Below are positions 12,050-25,256 of a DNA stretch of 64,000 nucleotides, in pieces. The stretch spans positions 14,593,448 to 14,657,447 of the forward strand of contig NC_088108.1 of assembly GCF_036370855.1 (NCBI RefSeq). The letters are read 5' to 3'. The notes below the pieces were generated by a model. It saw nothing but the letters and a program-made list of their open reading frames with translations. It searched no databases and was not told where the DNA came from. This stretch comes from Dromaius novaehollandiae. Taxonomy: Eukaryota; Chordata; Aves; Casuariiformes; Dromaiidae. The number at the start of each line of letters is the position of its first letter. Position 1 is the first letter of the stretch. The position numbers and the translations under genes are program-made.

Positions 12050-14620
12050 TGCCAGAGGACGGCTTTCAGGACAGCCCGGCCATTGACACAGCTGAGCCTG
12101 CAGCCGTCACTGCTTGCCGAAGCTTTACGTGCCCACCAGCGCCGAGTCCATGCTCAGCAGCTCCCACTGCCCTGGCGGGCTGGCAGACAGCAAGCGGTCA
12201 AGCACCCAGGCTCTTCCTTCCCCAAAACACCATGCAAACCCCTGCCCCTGTGGCCCCCAGGCAGCAGGGAGACCACCAAGGCACCTATCTGCCCCAGGCA
12301 TCCCAGCCACCACCAAAGATGAAGAGCCGCTAGCCACATCGTTTGGCATCTCGACGGTTTGCACCCGCAGAGGATTTGGCCCTGTCGCAGGAGACAAGAG
12401 GGAGGTCCAAGATGCAAAACGCCCTGGAGAGAGCAGCAATCTGCGCGGGGGAGTGGGGGAGGCGACAGGCAGGAGCCGGAGGGGAAGGCAGGGATCGCGG
12501 GAAGAGCAGGACTACCCGTGGCTGGAGGCAGCAGTGAACGTGTGGGTGGTGGCAGGAGCCCGCCTGGAAGAGGATAAAGGGAGGATTTATGAGCACTGCT
12601 ATAATGAAAGCCAGTTATCTGTGACCATCTTAAATCTTGTCAGAGGGAGGATGAGAGGGGCTGTCTCCGATCTCCAGATTGGGAGATTTAACGCTGCTGT
12701 TCTGGAGCGTGATCTCCACATGAGTCCCCCGCACGGGCTGCCTCTCCGGGGGAAGGTGCTCGCGCTCCTGCCTGCATGCTCAGAGGGGCTCAGGACCGAG
12801 GGCCAGCCGCCAGGGAGGACCAGCTCCCAGCCGCCGCGAAGCCAGGGCAGGGGAGGGGGAGAAACAGCAGTCGTTGCAGAGCATCTCCTCCAAAAGCCAA
12901 GGAGGCACAGGACTCCACCAGGTTGCTGCAGTGCAAATACAGTCACCAAGAGACACCATTCGGACATCATGAGGGAGAAAACTGGGCCTTCAGCACGGCC
13001 CAGCAGGGATGGGGGTGCTGGGGGACAAGGCGCACAGCGGAGAACGGGGAGCAGAGCAGCCCTGGGAGGCTGCGCGGAAGAAGGACCAGCACCAAACGGG
13101 GATGGTGTCCCAGCACCAGTCCCCGCCAGGCACCGAGCCCACGCGTGGGATTTGGGAGCCAGCCCAGGGCTCCCTTCCCCACAGCAAGGACGTGGGGGAG
13201 GCAAGTGCTCCGGGAAGAGCGAAAAGGGGCTTGTGGCCCCAGGACAGAAAGGAGAAGGGGCATAAGTGGCCCGGCAAAACCTAGCACTTCTTAGCAGGAG
13301 GGAGCGGGTGGAGAGAGGGAAGGAGGTTTTCATCCTCCACAGAGGGGGAGGGTGCCCCGCAGCCAGGCCCCTCCCGAGACCAGCAGGCTGGGCAGGGACC
13401 TGCCTCCAGCACCGCCTTGCTGGGGAGCCCTGGTCACACCTGGGTTCGCCTCCGCCCTGCAATCGAGTAACCCAGTCGCTCTCTCCCTGAGAGAGAAAGA
13501 AATCAGGTAAGTGATGTCTACAGGCCCATATGGAGGGGCTGGGATGCTGCCCAAGCTTCAGCTCGAAAAAGTGCACATCTTCTGGTATAAATATTTTGGT
13601 TTGCCTCCTCCTCGCCAGCCCACCCGCGCCAGCACCGAAACCACAACAGCAGCCCTCGGCACAGACGTCGCGGCAGTCCATTCCCTCCGAGCCCTGCAGA
13701 AACCAGCGCTTGCGACAGCACCGGCGCGTGCAAACTCACCCGGCTGCCTGGGGCCGACGACCCCAGCCCGCAACATCTGCAGGTGACCCCGCTGCCTGCG
13801 AAGGCCCACGGACATCCCGGTGCTGCTGAGACGGAGAGCGGCTTCTCGCGGGGCAGAGGGGAGGCCTGGGGCTGTTGAGGGAAGAGGGGTCCTGTCCTCC
13901 ATCTCCCTCGAAGAGCAGGGCAGCGGGGAGCAGCCGAGAGGTGCTGCTTGCCCCAAGGACCACAGCAACTTGGGGCCAAGGGGACCGCAGCACCTGCAGG
14001 CTGCCTTGCAGCAGTACCTGGCTCTCATGGAGCTGTTTGGCACTTCTCATTCCTATTATCCTGCACAACGGGAAACAGCTGGGTCCATTTCCTTTATCTG
14101 TTGAGAGCCTAAAAATTAACATCTGCACTGAAATTAAAACAGTAGCTGCAACGCGCCCCTGGAATTGCCCTCCCCAAGCTGACTTGGCCCCGGCGCCTCG
14201 CCTGGCTCCCCGCACCCACCCTCCCCTCGGCAGGAGCAGGGCCCACGGGGAGCACCCCACCACCCACGGCCCATCGGCGGGGCGGCCGGGCCCTCCCCAA
14301 GCACCCCAAGCCGGGACGCGCAGCGCTGGGGAGCGCGGGGAGGGCAGAGACGGCGCCCAGCAGCCGCAGGTTTCCCCCCACCGCGCGCGTGAGAACGTGC
14401 CAGCCTCACGCCGGCAGGCTTGGCGGCACCTTGCTGTGCTCTCACCAGTGACCTGCTCTCCCTGCCCCACGCAGCTAACCCGCACGCCCACCCCCGAGCA
14501 CGAGCCCTCGCAGCCCTCCCCTTCCCCATCGTTCCCTTTTCTCGCCTCCGCCGCGGGAGGCACGCACTGCCACCGCAAGCGCGCTATTTGCGTCTCAAAG
14601 TGTGAGAGCGGCAGGGAGGA
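12050..14620. other. GC-rich domain with CpG-island character, no gene recognised
   Basis: The segment is rich in G+C and in CpG, most strongly at 13,600-14,600. Long open frames occur on both strands (for example 12,114-13,265 plus and 12,599-13,681 minus). They overlap each other, are low in complexity and show no domain. High GC removes stop codons and explains them. A promoter for an unseen transcript is possible. Confidence 0.45.
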
Positions 14621-15839
14621 GGGGGATATATCTCCTTCAACTCTCGGAGCGTCTGTGGCAGTGTTTTACCACCACCAAGTGCAGAGAGGCATGAGTTCCC
14701 ACCTCCCACGAGCGGGTGAGGAGCACTGCGATTATTCCAAGATGCCAGCCCCAAAAGTTTCTCCAAAGATGCTGCCAAGCGTGAGAGAAATTTGGTACTT
14801 TGAAAATGTATTCATTTGATTAAAATGGAGAGGAGAGGACATCCATCAGGGGCGTTCTTCACTGATTCTTCTTGGAATGAGAAAAAGAGAGGGAAGAGAA
14901 TTTGTCTGATGAAAAAAATGTATCAAAAGCAATTTTTCACCAGTGCATACTTTACAGCTTTTAATTTTTGAGCAGGATGAGAAATAATGTCAGTCCCCGC
15001 CTCCCCAGACAAGCGGGCCCAGTGCTCCCCCCCACGCTGTCTGCACCGCAGGAGAGCAACCCCCAGCCCTCCCTCGCCCTTCCTCCGGGCGTCTGGAGCA
15101 GCACAAGCAGCCTGCTGCACGCGCTGCGGCACCGTCCCGCTGCCTGAAGGCTCAGAAGCCGTGTGCCCGACGCAAAGCTTCGGCTTCCCAGCTTGGGCCC
15201 TGCGCTCACCTGGGCAAACAGTTGTTTTGTGCTCTAATAGCAGGGCGAATGCAGTGTTCCCCTGTGTAAACATCCACTCTCCAGACAAGCACTTCCGAGC
15301 TGTGCTGCACTCGCCTAGTCTAACATCCACTTTCTAGGTGAAATCTGCTGCGTTCTCCTGTGTCAATAGCACCTGGGCCTAGGCCGTCCTGGGCTCCTCT
15401 GAAACGTCTCTTGTCTAAATACGGACAATAGGGTGGCTATTTAGCCAAGCAAATACTTCCCATGTATGTGCGGTTTTTTGGGTTTTGTTTTTTTAAGGTG
15501 TACCATGTTCCTTGTGCCGTCTCAGCACATGAAGCTGCAGAACAGGAGCTGAAAGGAAAGGATGATGAACAGCACAGACATAAAAGGAAAAGGGGTTAAA
15601 ACACATAATGGGTTTACCCAGCAGTGTATTCTGCCCGGCTAATGTGATAGCTGTCTTGGAAGAGAAAGGCCAAGGGAGTAGAGCAGTCGCACCTCTCTGT
15701 GCTCTGCGGGAGATGGCGAGTGAAGGGGGAACACATGGGGAAGAGAACTGGAAAGGTGCTGAAAGGAAGTCTTGGAAGGGGAAGGAGGAGGCTGGTGGGA
15801 AGGTACTAGCAGAGTGCCCCGCAGATGTGGTTTGTGACC
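14621..15839. other. Intergenic DNA
   Basis: No gene is recognised. The stretch from about 15,540 to 15,839, immediately before the CR1 remnant, may be more degraded LINE sequence, but I could not align it. Confidence 0.4.
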
Positions 15840-16265
15840 CATACCAATAAATATTAGTGACCTCATGCTGATGAAATTTGCCACCACTACAAAATTAGGA
15901 GGCAGCAGGAGCAGGTGGAAGGTGATCGGAGCATCACCCAGCAGAAGATGGCTGGTAGGCCTCCAGGAAGAGGAATGAGGCATGCGCTGTGCAAGGTTCA
16001 AGCTCACGAGCATGGGGTTTGGAACAACAATTTCTACCACCCATCGGGCTCATCGGCTGAGAAGGATCAAAGGAGAAAATGGCCTAAGTATGTGAGTCTA
16101 GGAAAGATATGATAAACTCTGAGCATGATGGGACTCCAGAAGAGAGAAATGCAACTCTAAGTGGGGTCTTACAAGTAGAAAGAGGGATGCAGTCATGGCA
16201 GCGTGCAAGGTGCCAGTCAGATGCTCACTGGAGTACCTGTCAACACGGCAGAGAACCAGCATCAC
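15840..16265 (+). mobile_element. CR1-like LINE remnant, reverse transcriptase C-terminal part
   Basis: Positions 15,874-15,903 encode KFATTTKLGG, the counterpart of the CR1 reverse transcriptase KFADDTKLGG block, with the two catalytic aspartates changed. Further on, CKV with G..NN, then SSAEKD near 16,055, and VPVRCSLEYL near 16,210-16,240, follow the order of CR1 ORF2 (CKVLHLG, ERDLGV, VRPHLEY). Stops and frame changes show that it is dead. The element is in the plus orientation and continues after an interruption at 16,735. Confidence 0.7.
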
Positions 16266-16559
16266 ACAAATGCCCAGCTGCTGCTCTCTTCCCTGGAAAA
16301 CTTTCTGATTACAACTTCTAGGTTTGTAACAGGCCATAAGAAGTGTTTGGTTGCACATGAACGAGCCACGAGCATTCGGCCTGCTCTGGATGCTCACTTG
16401 GCCTGTGCAGCTATTCTGTGGCTGCCTATAATTGCCTGGGACAGAATTCGTGTCCCACATCACTTCAGTTTACATTTCTGTTGAGAGGTAAGCATGCAGT
16501 ATAGAAATGAGCCTCCCTATAGAACAGGGCTGGGAAGGAGAGAGCTCCTCTACCTGGAG

Positions 16560-16690
16560 ACAGCATCTAACCCAACCCGTGCTGCAGGATGGGGTTGTTG
16601 TCCCCTCTTTATAGGCAGGGAAACGGAGGTTTGAAGCAAAGTGAAATGATTTGCCCAAGGTCACTCACCACGTGGTGGCTAAGCCAGAAA
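16560..16690 (-). mobile_element. MIR-like SINE remnant
   Basis: The plus strand reads TTATAGGCAGGGAAACGGAG and soon after TTTGCCCAAGGTCACTCACC. This matches the reverse complement of the MIR core (dilute 'GAGGAAACTGAGGC ... CTTGCCCAAGGTCAC'). It sits between the two CR1 pieces. MIR-type SINEs are rare and old in sauropsid genomes. The limits are approximate. Confidence 0.6.
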
Positions 16691-16734
16691 GCTATTCACC
16701 TTAAAGAAAGGAGAAAAGGAGCAGAGAAGGGCTG

Positions 16735-16935
16735 CTGGGGTGAGCCACGAATGGAGGGAATAGGGCAGGAAAGGGATATAGAAGAACATAGCTTGTTCAG
16801 CCTGGTAAAGCAAAGTCAGGCAGCGACGTGATTTTTCTCTATAAATACATCCAGAGGGTAAACACCGGGGGGGGGGAAGCTATTTAAGCTGAAGGACAAC
16901 ACCGGCACAGGAAAATATCCATGTTAATGTTTTAA
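16735..16935 (+). mobile_element. CR1-like LINE remnant, ORF2 end and 3' UTR
   Basis: The stretch around 16,792-16,850 encodes SLFSLVKQSQ and, after a stop, a degraded segment matching the CR1 motif LFSLEKRRLRGDLIALY. The following bases (GAAGCTATTTAAGCTGAAGG and ACAACACCGGCACAGGAA) match the CR1 3' UTR. It is the continuation of the 15.84-16.27 kb fragment, displaced by about 0.4 kb of other sequence. Confidence 0.7.
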
Positions 16936-17619
16936 GAAGCAAAAGAACAGGATACAGAGAGAACGAAGGGAGCAAAGAATGCCCTAAACAGGGGACGGAG
17001 GAGATGCTGGATGTGCCCACCTCACCCTGTCGCAGGCAAGCCTCCATCCTCCTTGAAGCCTTTGAGTGCTGCCCTACAGCTGAAGCCGTCGTGCCTCCAG
17101 GCAGCAGGGCCAAGCTGGTGCCGCTCCTCGTGCAGGGAGGATTCCCGCAGAGTTCAAATCCCTCTCCAGCTCAGCGGGGCCCTGAGCACCGGCACTCGGA
17201 GAGATGAGGGCGCCTGACAAAATTAAAGAGAGGCAAAATGAGATAATCTTTTACACTAAGTGGGAGAAGAAGGGAGGCAGAGGGAAGGAGGGGGGGTAGG
17301 GAGGCATCGAGCAGGAGATGTTCAGTGCAGGGCCTGAGCGGGGTTTGCTGGGAGCCAGGAACATACCGGGCAGCAGCCCGACTGCTATCCCACTCCCCCG
17401 CAAGAAAACAAGCAACCGGGTCCAGAGGAGAAGCAGATCCCGCCTGCCCTCGTCCTCCCAGGGCTTTTCTCCCCACTGGCAGGTGTTAGGGAGAGCCACA
17501 TCGCCCTGTGGTTGTGCAGGGGCCAGCAAGGGATTGCATGCGCTCTGCTGCCGTTTGGTTTAGCTGGCAGAGCTCGGCATTCCTCCCTCACCCCCGCTCC
17601 CAAGAGCAAACCAGGTTTT

Positions 17620-17840
17620 CCATAACAGTTAAAAACAAGCCTTTGTTATTAGCCTTGTGAATTATTTATTCTATCATAATTAATGCAGTATTGTTAACGG
17701 CCATGGCAAAGTTCCCCGGCTTGCCCGTCTGCAGACGCTGCTCTACTTCTGCTCACCATTTCGGCATTAAATATGCATCAGGACTGATAAATGGCTCCAG
17801 CGCGCTGATCACCGCGAGCCTGTTGAACAAAGCGCTCTGA
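17620..17840. promoter_or_regulatory. Possible conserved regulatory element
   Basis: An AT-rich patch in GC-rich surroundings contains homeodomain-type cores (ATAATTAATGC, ATTATTTATTC, GTTAAC), AAATATGCAT, and a non-repetitive, balanced composition like that of ancient conserved non-coding elements. The call rests on texture only. Confidence 0.3.
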
Positions 17841-18310
17841 GCACCGTTCCCTCCTCTGGGAAAGCAGCACTGGGGTAGATGAGAGGCGGCAAGGCAGGGA
17901 GCAGCTCCCAGGCAGGACTGGCTCACTCACTTGTCAGAGCTCCCCGGCCCCCAGGGCAGTAAGGACACGGGTGCCTGTCAGCTCTTACCACCAGAGACGC
18001 GTTCCCTCGGGAGAAAGGCTGAGCCATGCTCAGATAAATCAGTCACCTCAGGCACTTGTTTCACGTCTGTCCCTCGCTCTCTCTGCAGGCTGCATTCAGA
18101 GCAGAAGCAGAAAAGCCTCTGTGGGTGCTCCTTGCCTTTCAGCCCCGCTACGCGGTGACAACGTGGGAGGTTTGCAGAGAAGCCAGCAGGGGTGCAGGGC
18201 TCCAGAAAAAGCAACCATGAGACAACCGACACACTTTGGGAGGATGCCGAAGCCTCAGACGGTCTGAAGGAGGTGGAGGCTTCCCTCGACTTCCTAAGCC
18301 TTGGCAGAGC

Positions 18311-18376
18311 AGGACCTGCAGCCCCCTCCCATCTTCTCGACCAAGGACCTGCAGCCCCCTCCCATCTTCTCGACCG
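18311..18376. repeat. Tandem duplication, 33-bp unit x2
   Basis: Two nearly identical 33-bp copies begin at 18,311 and 18,344 (AGGACCTGCAGCCCCCTCCC and so on) and differ only at the last base. The near identity points to a recent duplication. Confidence 0.9.
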
Positions 18377-21300
18377 AGCACCTCTGCAGACGCTTCCTGG
18401 TGTGAGGGGTGATTTCAGTCTCCTGCTCCCCACTCCTCTGTCCCAGCACCAGGGACTGACGTGCTCCCAGAGCAGCACCAGTGCCTCTCTACTGCTTCTT
18501 GCCCTCCTAGGCTGGTCGCAGAGAGGTGGAGAGAAGACCCAGCTTGTCAGAGCTCAGTGCGCTGTCATTTCTCCCCATCCATAACCCATCCCCTGCCATA
18601 AACCTGACAGGGCAGCAAGGGCAGAGCTCAAAGTGATGATCCCAGTGATTACGGGGGGATGAACAGCATTCTGAAACCATTGCCCTCTCTCCTGGGGGCA
18701 TCTTTGCCACGCTCACTGCACGTGGTCCTTAGCAAGAGCCAGAGGGGGAGAAAACATTGATCAGTTCCTGCAGAGCAGCCCCACTTCTGCCCAGCTCCCT
18801 CTTCCCCCCTCGTCTGCCCCACTTCCCTGTTTCTCTTCTCCCTTCCCCCCATCCAGTCCTGGCTCATCACAAGGCAAGTATAAAGCATTGCACGAAGCAC
18901 TCTGATGATCAGTGCTGCACTCGCAGCATCGCCCAGAGGCCAGCAGGACATTCACAACAGCTTGACAGGCGACAGAAAAAAAAGAGGAAAAGCAGGAGCT
19001 GGAAAAGGTGCTACTCTCGCTCAGCTGTGCTGCAAGCACACGCGCATGCAGAGGCTGGGCCAGCACCACCCGAAGACGCATGCTGGGCTTTCCTGCTGCC
19101 TCCTCAGAGAGCAGGTGCCAGCCAGGTGCCCTCCAGTCCCACCTGCAGCATCCGTCCTTGCAGTGCTACCACAGGCTGCTACAGCCCCAGCGTGCTCTCA
19201 ACCGTCTCCTGCCTGCAAAGCAGTGAGGAAACTCAGGCAAAATCGAGTAAGACGGAAAGAGCAGTAGGAAGCGGAAAAGCAGGAGCAGAGCTTTTCTTCT
19301 GATCCATTCACTGCCGCAGGCAGGGTGCAGGAAGGTAGCTAATACAGGCTGGAACACTGGCAGGGAGAAGAGGCTGAGAAGCAACCAGCTCCTAGCAGAG
19401 ATATCCTGGTCTCACTTAGTGATATCATCATGTCAGTCTGAGTCTGGAAGCCACCTTTCCATCCCGCAGCTAGTACAGGACAGGGGCAACAAATGCAATA
19501 CTACAGATTAAACGCCAAGCAAAGCCCAGGAAGAGCACATCGGCCCCTTCTGCGGCTCTGCTGTCCAGGCAGGCCAGCCGCAGGTCAGCAGAACTGGAGG
19601 GCTGGGTCTTCTGCTGTGGAGAAGATTAAGAAAAAAGCCTGCAGAGCCAGAGAAGATGCCTCCATTACAGCCCACAGAGGGGAGTTCCTGCTCTGGCTGG
19701 GCCTCCCAGGACATATGGATGAGGAGGGATGGAACTGAGGCTAATTTCCTTCAGTGGGTTTTATGGGGTTTAAAAAAATGTCCAGAGAGAAAGAGGGAGA
19801 TGGGCAGTAGCTCTCAGAATTAATAAAGCCAAGAGGAAATTAATAGCTACTCCAGAACTGCTGAGCTCTTTCACTGCTTTCCTCAAACCAGCCCTTAGGA
19901 AGGGAGATGAAACAATTTCAGTGCATGAGGCTTCTTAAAACTCAGCGCTAGTAGAGAGCCAGGCTGGGCATGCCTGGGAAGCAGCACGTCATGAGGACAC
20001 GTAGGATGAGGGTATTATAGGATGCCTCAGGGACTCCCTAACAAGCTCGCTGGTCATTAGGTTGGTGATAAAAGCAGGGAAAAGCAAGAATTTCTTCCTC
20101 CCCAGCCACATCCAAGCTTAGTGTAACAAATGAACCTATCAGGGTTCAACACCTCGGAAGCCTTCATTCCCCCCCCAGGCTCCCCTCTCATTAGCAACTT
20201 CCGTCATGCTGTGTCCTCCAGGGCACTCATTACCTGAGCACCCTCATGCTGCTTGTGCTGTACCTCTCCGGGCTTTTCCAACACGGCTGCTCTTTCAAGC
20301 TGGCGGTGGCAAGCACGAGTGAAAGGCAGGCTGAGAGCTCAAGCAGGGGTCTGGGAAGTACCTTCCCAGGGGAACTCTGTCTGCTCTGCTAGACCAGAGA
20401 GGGTCTCAGGGCAACTGGAAGGCTGCCTAGGTAAACTGGGGAGCTGGAGGCAGGGCTGGGCACCATTTAGTAGTGGGATACAATCATGGCAGAAAGCAGA
20501 ACCTATCTGGGACTGAGAAGGCAAGGGGCATCTTGAGGGGCATATTGCAATCAATGCGGGGACTGCATGAGCCAGGTAATTCCCCCACGAAGCTCAAGGA
20601 TCAGCAGAAGCATTTCTGGGCTGGCCAGACAAGAGAAGAAACATGGCCAGGAACTACAGTCTTCGACTAAGGCAGGAAAACACCTGGCAGGGGAAGAGAC
20701 GAGGGTGCACAGTCCGGGCCCTCCAGTTAAGGCTGAAGTTTGATTTAAATCAGGAATTGGTGATATAGCACATAGCTATGGTCAAGAGGCAATACAGCAC
20801 CTGGGGCAACCTTCACCAAGTCCAGACAGTGGCACTGGAGCAGCACTTACAGAGCCGGGTGCAGTGAGGTTGCTCCCAGCAGCCCTTCTGCCCCCAGAAC
20901 CAAACCAGCATCACTGACTTGGGACGGCAGGATGGGGTAAAGCCACATTAAGCTGGTGCACGCAAAAGGATTATTTCCAAAGAGGTGATCGACTGGCTCT
21001 GATATGGAGGTCTGAATCCAGCAGCTGAGAGTGGGGCCGGTGGAGCTGCTCCAGTCCTACCACTCAGAGGGTTTAAAACGAGGTGGGGGAAAAGGAAGCA
21101 TTAGAGGTGTATGGTGTGGGATAATCCTGGCCTAGCCCTGGAATGCACTCAAACTGACCCTTCGCTAAACCTCGACTCTCTCACTCAATGTTTCTCTGAT
21201 TCAGGGAGCTCTCCGGCTGCTACATCTATTTCTCTGTCAACAGCACTCAGTGCATCTCTCTTTCTATCTTTAGTCTCAGTTTATTGATCCCTCATTCCTA

Positions 21301-24300
21301 TCTATCCATCTAGTTCTTTTGTGTTTATTTCTGCCTGTCACTTGATTTACTGCAGCACACCTGTCCTGTTTTACAGTCTGGAGCTCTCATCTGCCTCCTT
21401 TTTCACTCTTCCTCTTCCCCAGTGAGGAGGGACACAAAGCAGTTAACCATTTGGTAGCCTGCAGGGCCTGAACGGCTTCTTGGCAGAGAGGATAGGAGCT
21501 GAGCAGCTGGGCAGACTAAGCTGCTTTCTACCCAGAAGAAAATCCCCTCAGCAGGGCTGGAGTGGAAACATGCCATTGCATCCCCTTTGGCTGTACCTGG
21601 GAAGGGGATAAATATAAAGCATGGATCCCACAGCCCAAGCTGCTATGCTGGACCCTCTGCTCTGCAACTCCTGCTGCGGCACACCTTATCAGAGGAGATT
21701 AGTCAGAGCCTTGATCCTAATGCCGTGTTTGAATTCAAAATGCAAGCCATACCCTTGGAGATAAGGGCTTCTTCTGCAGCACTGTCAGCGCTCTCAGCAT
21801 TGGCTGGATCACGGCTTAGCAGGGCAAACAGCAAGCAGGGAAAAGGAAAGACAGATGAAAGAATAAAAGAAAGTCTGAGAAAAAGGGGAGGATGGACATG
21901 CACCCTTAGAGGTGTTTTTATTTTATTTCTGCCTTTCATATCTTTAAAAGTGAACTGGGAAAAAGGAAGGCCAAGAACAAAGCCCTATCACTCACCCAGG
22001 CTCGTTAACTCATTATCGTTAATGTGGGCCATGCTGTGGCAAGATGAACAAGGAGAAGGATTTTCAGTGTCTCACAACAGGTGAAAAAGTCCCTCCTTAT
22101 TTAGCAGGCAGCAACTTTTCTGAGTGCCTGAGATGAATCCACAAATTGCCTGGCCATCTGTGCCCAGGGCCTGGCAGGGCTGCAAATCTCCTGAAAGGCC
22201 TGGTCCATATTTTCACACTCCCTCTTCTGTGGGACCAAGCACCTGGGTTCCCTGTCTCTGGTCACCTCACCACTAAAACATGTCTGGAGTAGCAACAGGG
22301 CCCTTTATAGAGTTAGTGCCATTCTTAAGAAAGCTGTGATAGAAACTGGTGGTTGACACTTGTTGGGAATCCAGACAGAATGATATATCTTCTGGTTGGG
22401 ATCAGGGTTTCCAAACCCCCATTCTCCACTATATTGAGATTTTTTTGGCTATTGATAGTTTTGTGCCTTTGTTAGTGCTGCAAGTCCAGTCATTCTGCAT
22501 GGAATAAGCCTGTCCCTGATTGCTAACCATCACAATTGAGGTACATCTTGGTGGTTTTAGTGTCACTCTAAACAACACTATAAGTACAGGCTCTCCTCCT
22601 CTTGCCTTATCTGGAGTCCAGCAGCTCATTATCCCACCTTCTCCTGCTGTAAACTCGTCAGCACCTCCAACATTGCAGAGTGCTGGAGTGGAGCAGCTCT
22701 GCAGCCGTGAGATACCGTTCTCACTTTCTCAAACACACCTCCTCCTCAGCGAAATGATCTCAGCAGCCCTCTCCTGTCTCTCAAGCTCATGCCGTGTTCA
22801 ACACCGAGGTTGTCACAAGTAACCTCCAGCTCAGCTTCATTATATAAGGACAGCTCCAGCACAGCTGGGAAATCTTTCTGGGATTCCCCAGACATGTCAG
22901 CAATTGTCTGAACTACCTGCCATGGCAGCCAAAGGCCAGAACGTCCATAAATCTGAATAGTGCAGAACAAGGTCCCTAAAGTCCATAGCTTTATAACAGG
23001 CCTCAAGAGAAAACCACTTTGCTCTACAACAACTAAGGAAGCAGCTCTGCCATCAGACCCCTCAGAGCACAAGGGCAGCAGTCCCAGGTTAGAAAAAAGG
23101 CTCACATTGCCATGATCCTTTCTCCAGCTGTGGCCAAGAGCAGATGCTGAGGAACAAGAAAAGGAACAGAGCAAGGAAGTAGTGACACTCCTGCAGAACA
23201 TATTCCCAGCCTCCAGCAACTTGCTTTTTTCAGAGACTTCTTGAGCTGACTTACTTGATTTAAATGCCGCTGTGCTCCAAAACAGGCCACAGCTGGTTCA
23301 TGACCACCAGAAGACCAGGGCTTTAGGGACAGGACACATCAGGGAATCAAACTCATCTACACTCCAGAGAGAACAGCAGGAAAGAAAGGAGGAGTGTGAC
23401 AGTAATTCAGCCTTAATTAGCCTTATCAAATATTCATCTGGTAATTTCCCTGAATTTATGAAGAATGTTAACAACATCAATACAATTCATTGACTCTTTG
23501 AAGATCCTGCAGCGTAAAGTCCATTCCACTCCAAAAAGAGGGAACAGACTGGGAAAGGAAGGCCATGGGTTAAGCACGCAGACAAGTGCCATGGGGATGG
23601 GACACCGTGTGGTAACAAAGCCAGGTCACCAGGCAGTGAGACTTGCTCCAGCAGGACCTTCAGACATGCTGAGGTAGCCTGGGGTGCTCGAGTTCATGTT
23701 ATTCTCTTTCCCCGCAGCCCAGGCCTTGCTCTCTCAACCTCGCCGCACCTGGCGCACAGAGATATGGAGCCAGGCGGCTGCAGGACCACGCTGTGGCCAG
23801 GGAGCGTGCTGCCACTTAGCCTAACACCGCCCGACAGAGGCACAAGCTTCTGTCGCAGAAACCAACACAGAATAACCCTTGTTGGAGGAAGAGATAAAGT
23901 TCAGCGGTTCGAAGCATGGCTGAGAGATAGCGAGCTTGAGGAGCTCTGAAAGGTCCTGGCAAGACCTGGGCTTGGAGGTTTCAGCTGAGAAATTTGCTAG
24001 GATGTTGTTTGGCTCCTGAGATAGCATGACCTCTGCTAATGAACAGCTAGGAAACATTTTAGCCTGAGGACAACCAGCAGTGTAGTTTCACTGTTCTCCT
24101 GGTCCAAAACCCTATGCAATTCTTCTCACATCAGATCACCCACGTTCATTTATGCAAGACGTGATTCAACATGTAGAAATGACACAAAGGGTAGCCCCCC
24201 AGGACAAGGCCCTCACCTCCCACATCACCCCAGTCTGAAAGGGGAAGCCTGCTCCATAACAGCAATGGGGCCCAAAACAGCTAACGACAGAGCGCCAGGG

Positions 24301-25193
24301 CAGGAGGGAGGGTGGGAGCAGCCAGGAGTCCAGCTGGATGGTGAGATCATACTTGTTTGGAAAAGGGCTTTCAACTGGCAACACTACCTGGAGTCCTAGG
24401 AATGGCTCACCTCTGGGTTTTGAGGTTCAGGTTCAAAACTATTTGGGATCATCAAATTCCACACAGGACTTTCTCTCCAAAATTCAGAGCACCAGATTCA
24501 CCTAAGATATTATGGCAAAAATCTTAAGATAAAGAAAGACTGAAGAAGGGAAAGGGAATGAAAGCCAACTACTTTGTGCAAACAGGTCCTTAAGTCTGAG
24601 TTCTCACAGAAACCATGCTCTTCGTGTTCAACAGAAAGCAGTGAAGCCAAGACCAACTCACAAGGAACTTTTGCCATTGATTTGCAGTAGAAAGATTTCC
24701 ATAAAATGCTGGGGGGAGGGAGGTTTCCCCCCATGAGACATTTTCCCTCAATTTGTCTTTCACAAAGGTCATTTTTAAAGACAGCACTCCACTGGCACCC
24801 ATCACTCAGACTCTGACAAACCAAAGGAACTGTCAGACCACGCTTCGCCTCCCAGCTACGTTCAAGGTTTTCATTCAATGTTTTTTATTTTCCTAATGGA
24901 GTTTTCCCTTCAAGGCCACTGCGCTATTGGAAACCAGAGAACAATGGCAGAAGTCAAAACATTGCAAATAAGAAGTCTTATAATTAGACTTACTCCTATG
25001 AAGATGCTACCATTTCTGGCCACGACAGGAAATCACAAGCTAGACATTATCCTGGTAGCAGGATAGAATAGCCCCAAATTCACGATGATCCCAACCGTGA
25101 TGAGATTCACAGGGATCATGTGGGGATGTATATGGATAAGACTCACTGTGTCCCAGGAAAGGAGGTAGGGAGAAATCACCAGGAAACAGCAGG

Positions 25194-25256
25194 ACTCTTG
25201 AAGCCTTTTCTCCAGGAGGGAAGGTACTCTTGAAGCCTTTTCTGCAGGAGGGAAGC
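25194..25256. repeat. Tandem duplication, 32-bp unit x2
   Basis: Copies start at 25,194 and 25,226 (ACTCTTGAAGCCTTTTCT then C/GCAGGAGGGAAG). They differ by only a few bases. Confidence 0.88.

Noticed and set aside
12114-13681. Long overlapping open frames on both strands (up to 383 and 360 codons)
   Set aside because: They overlap antisense, are made of Arg/Pro/Gly/Ala-rich low-complexity sequence, and show no domain. High GC explains the lack of stops.
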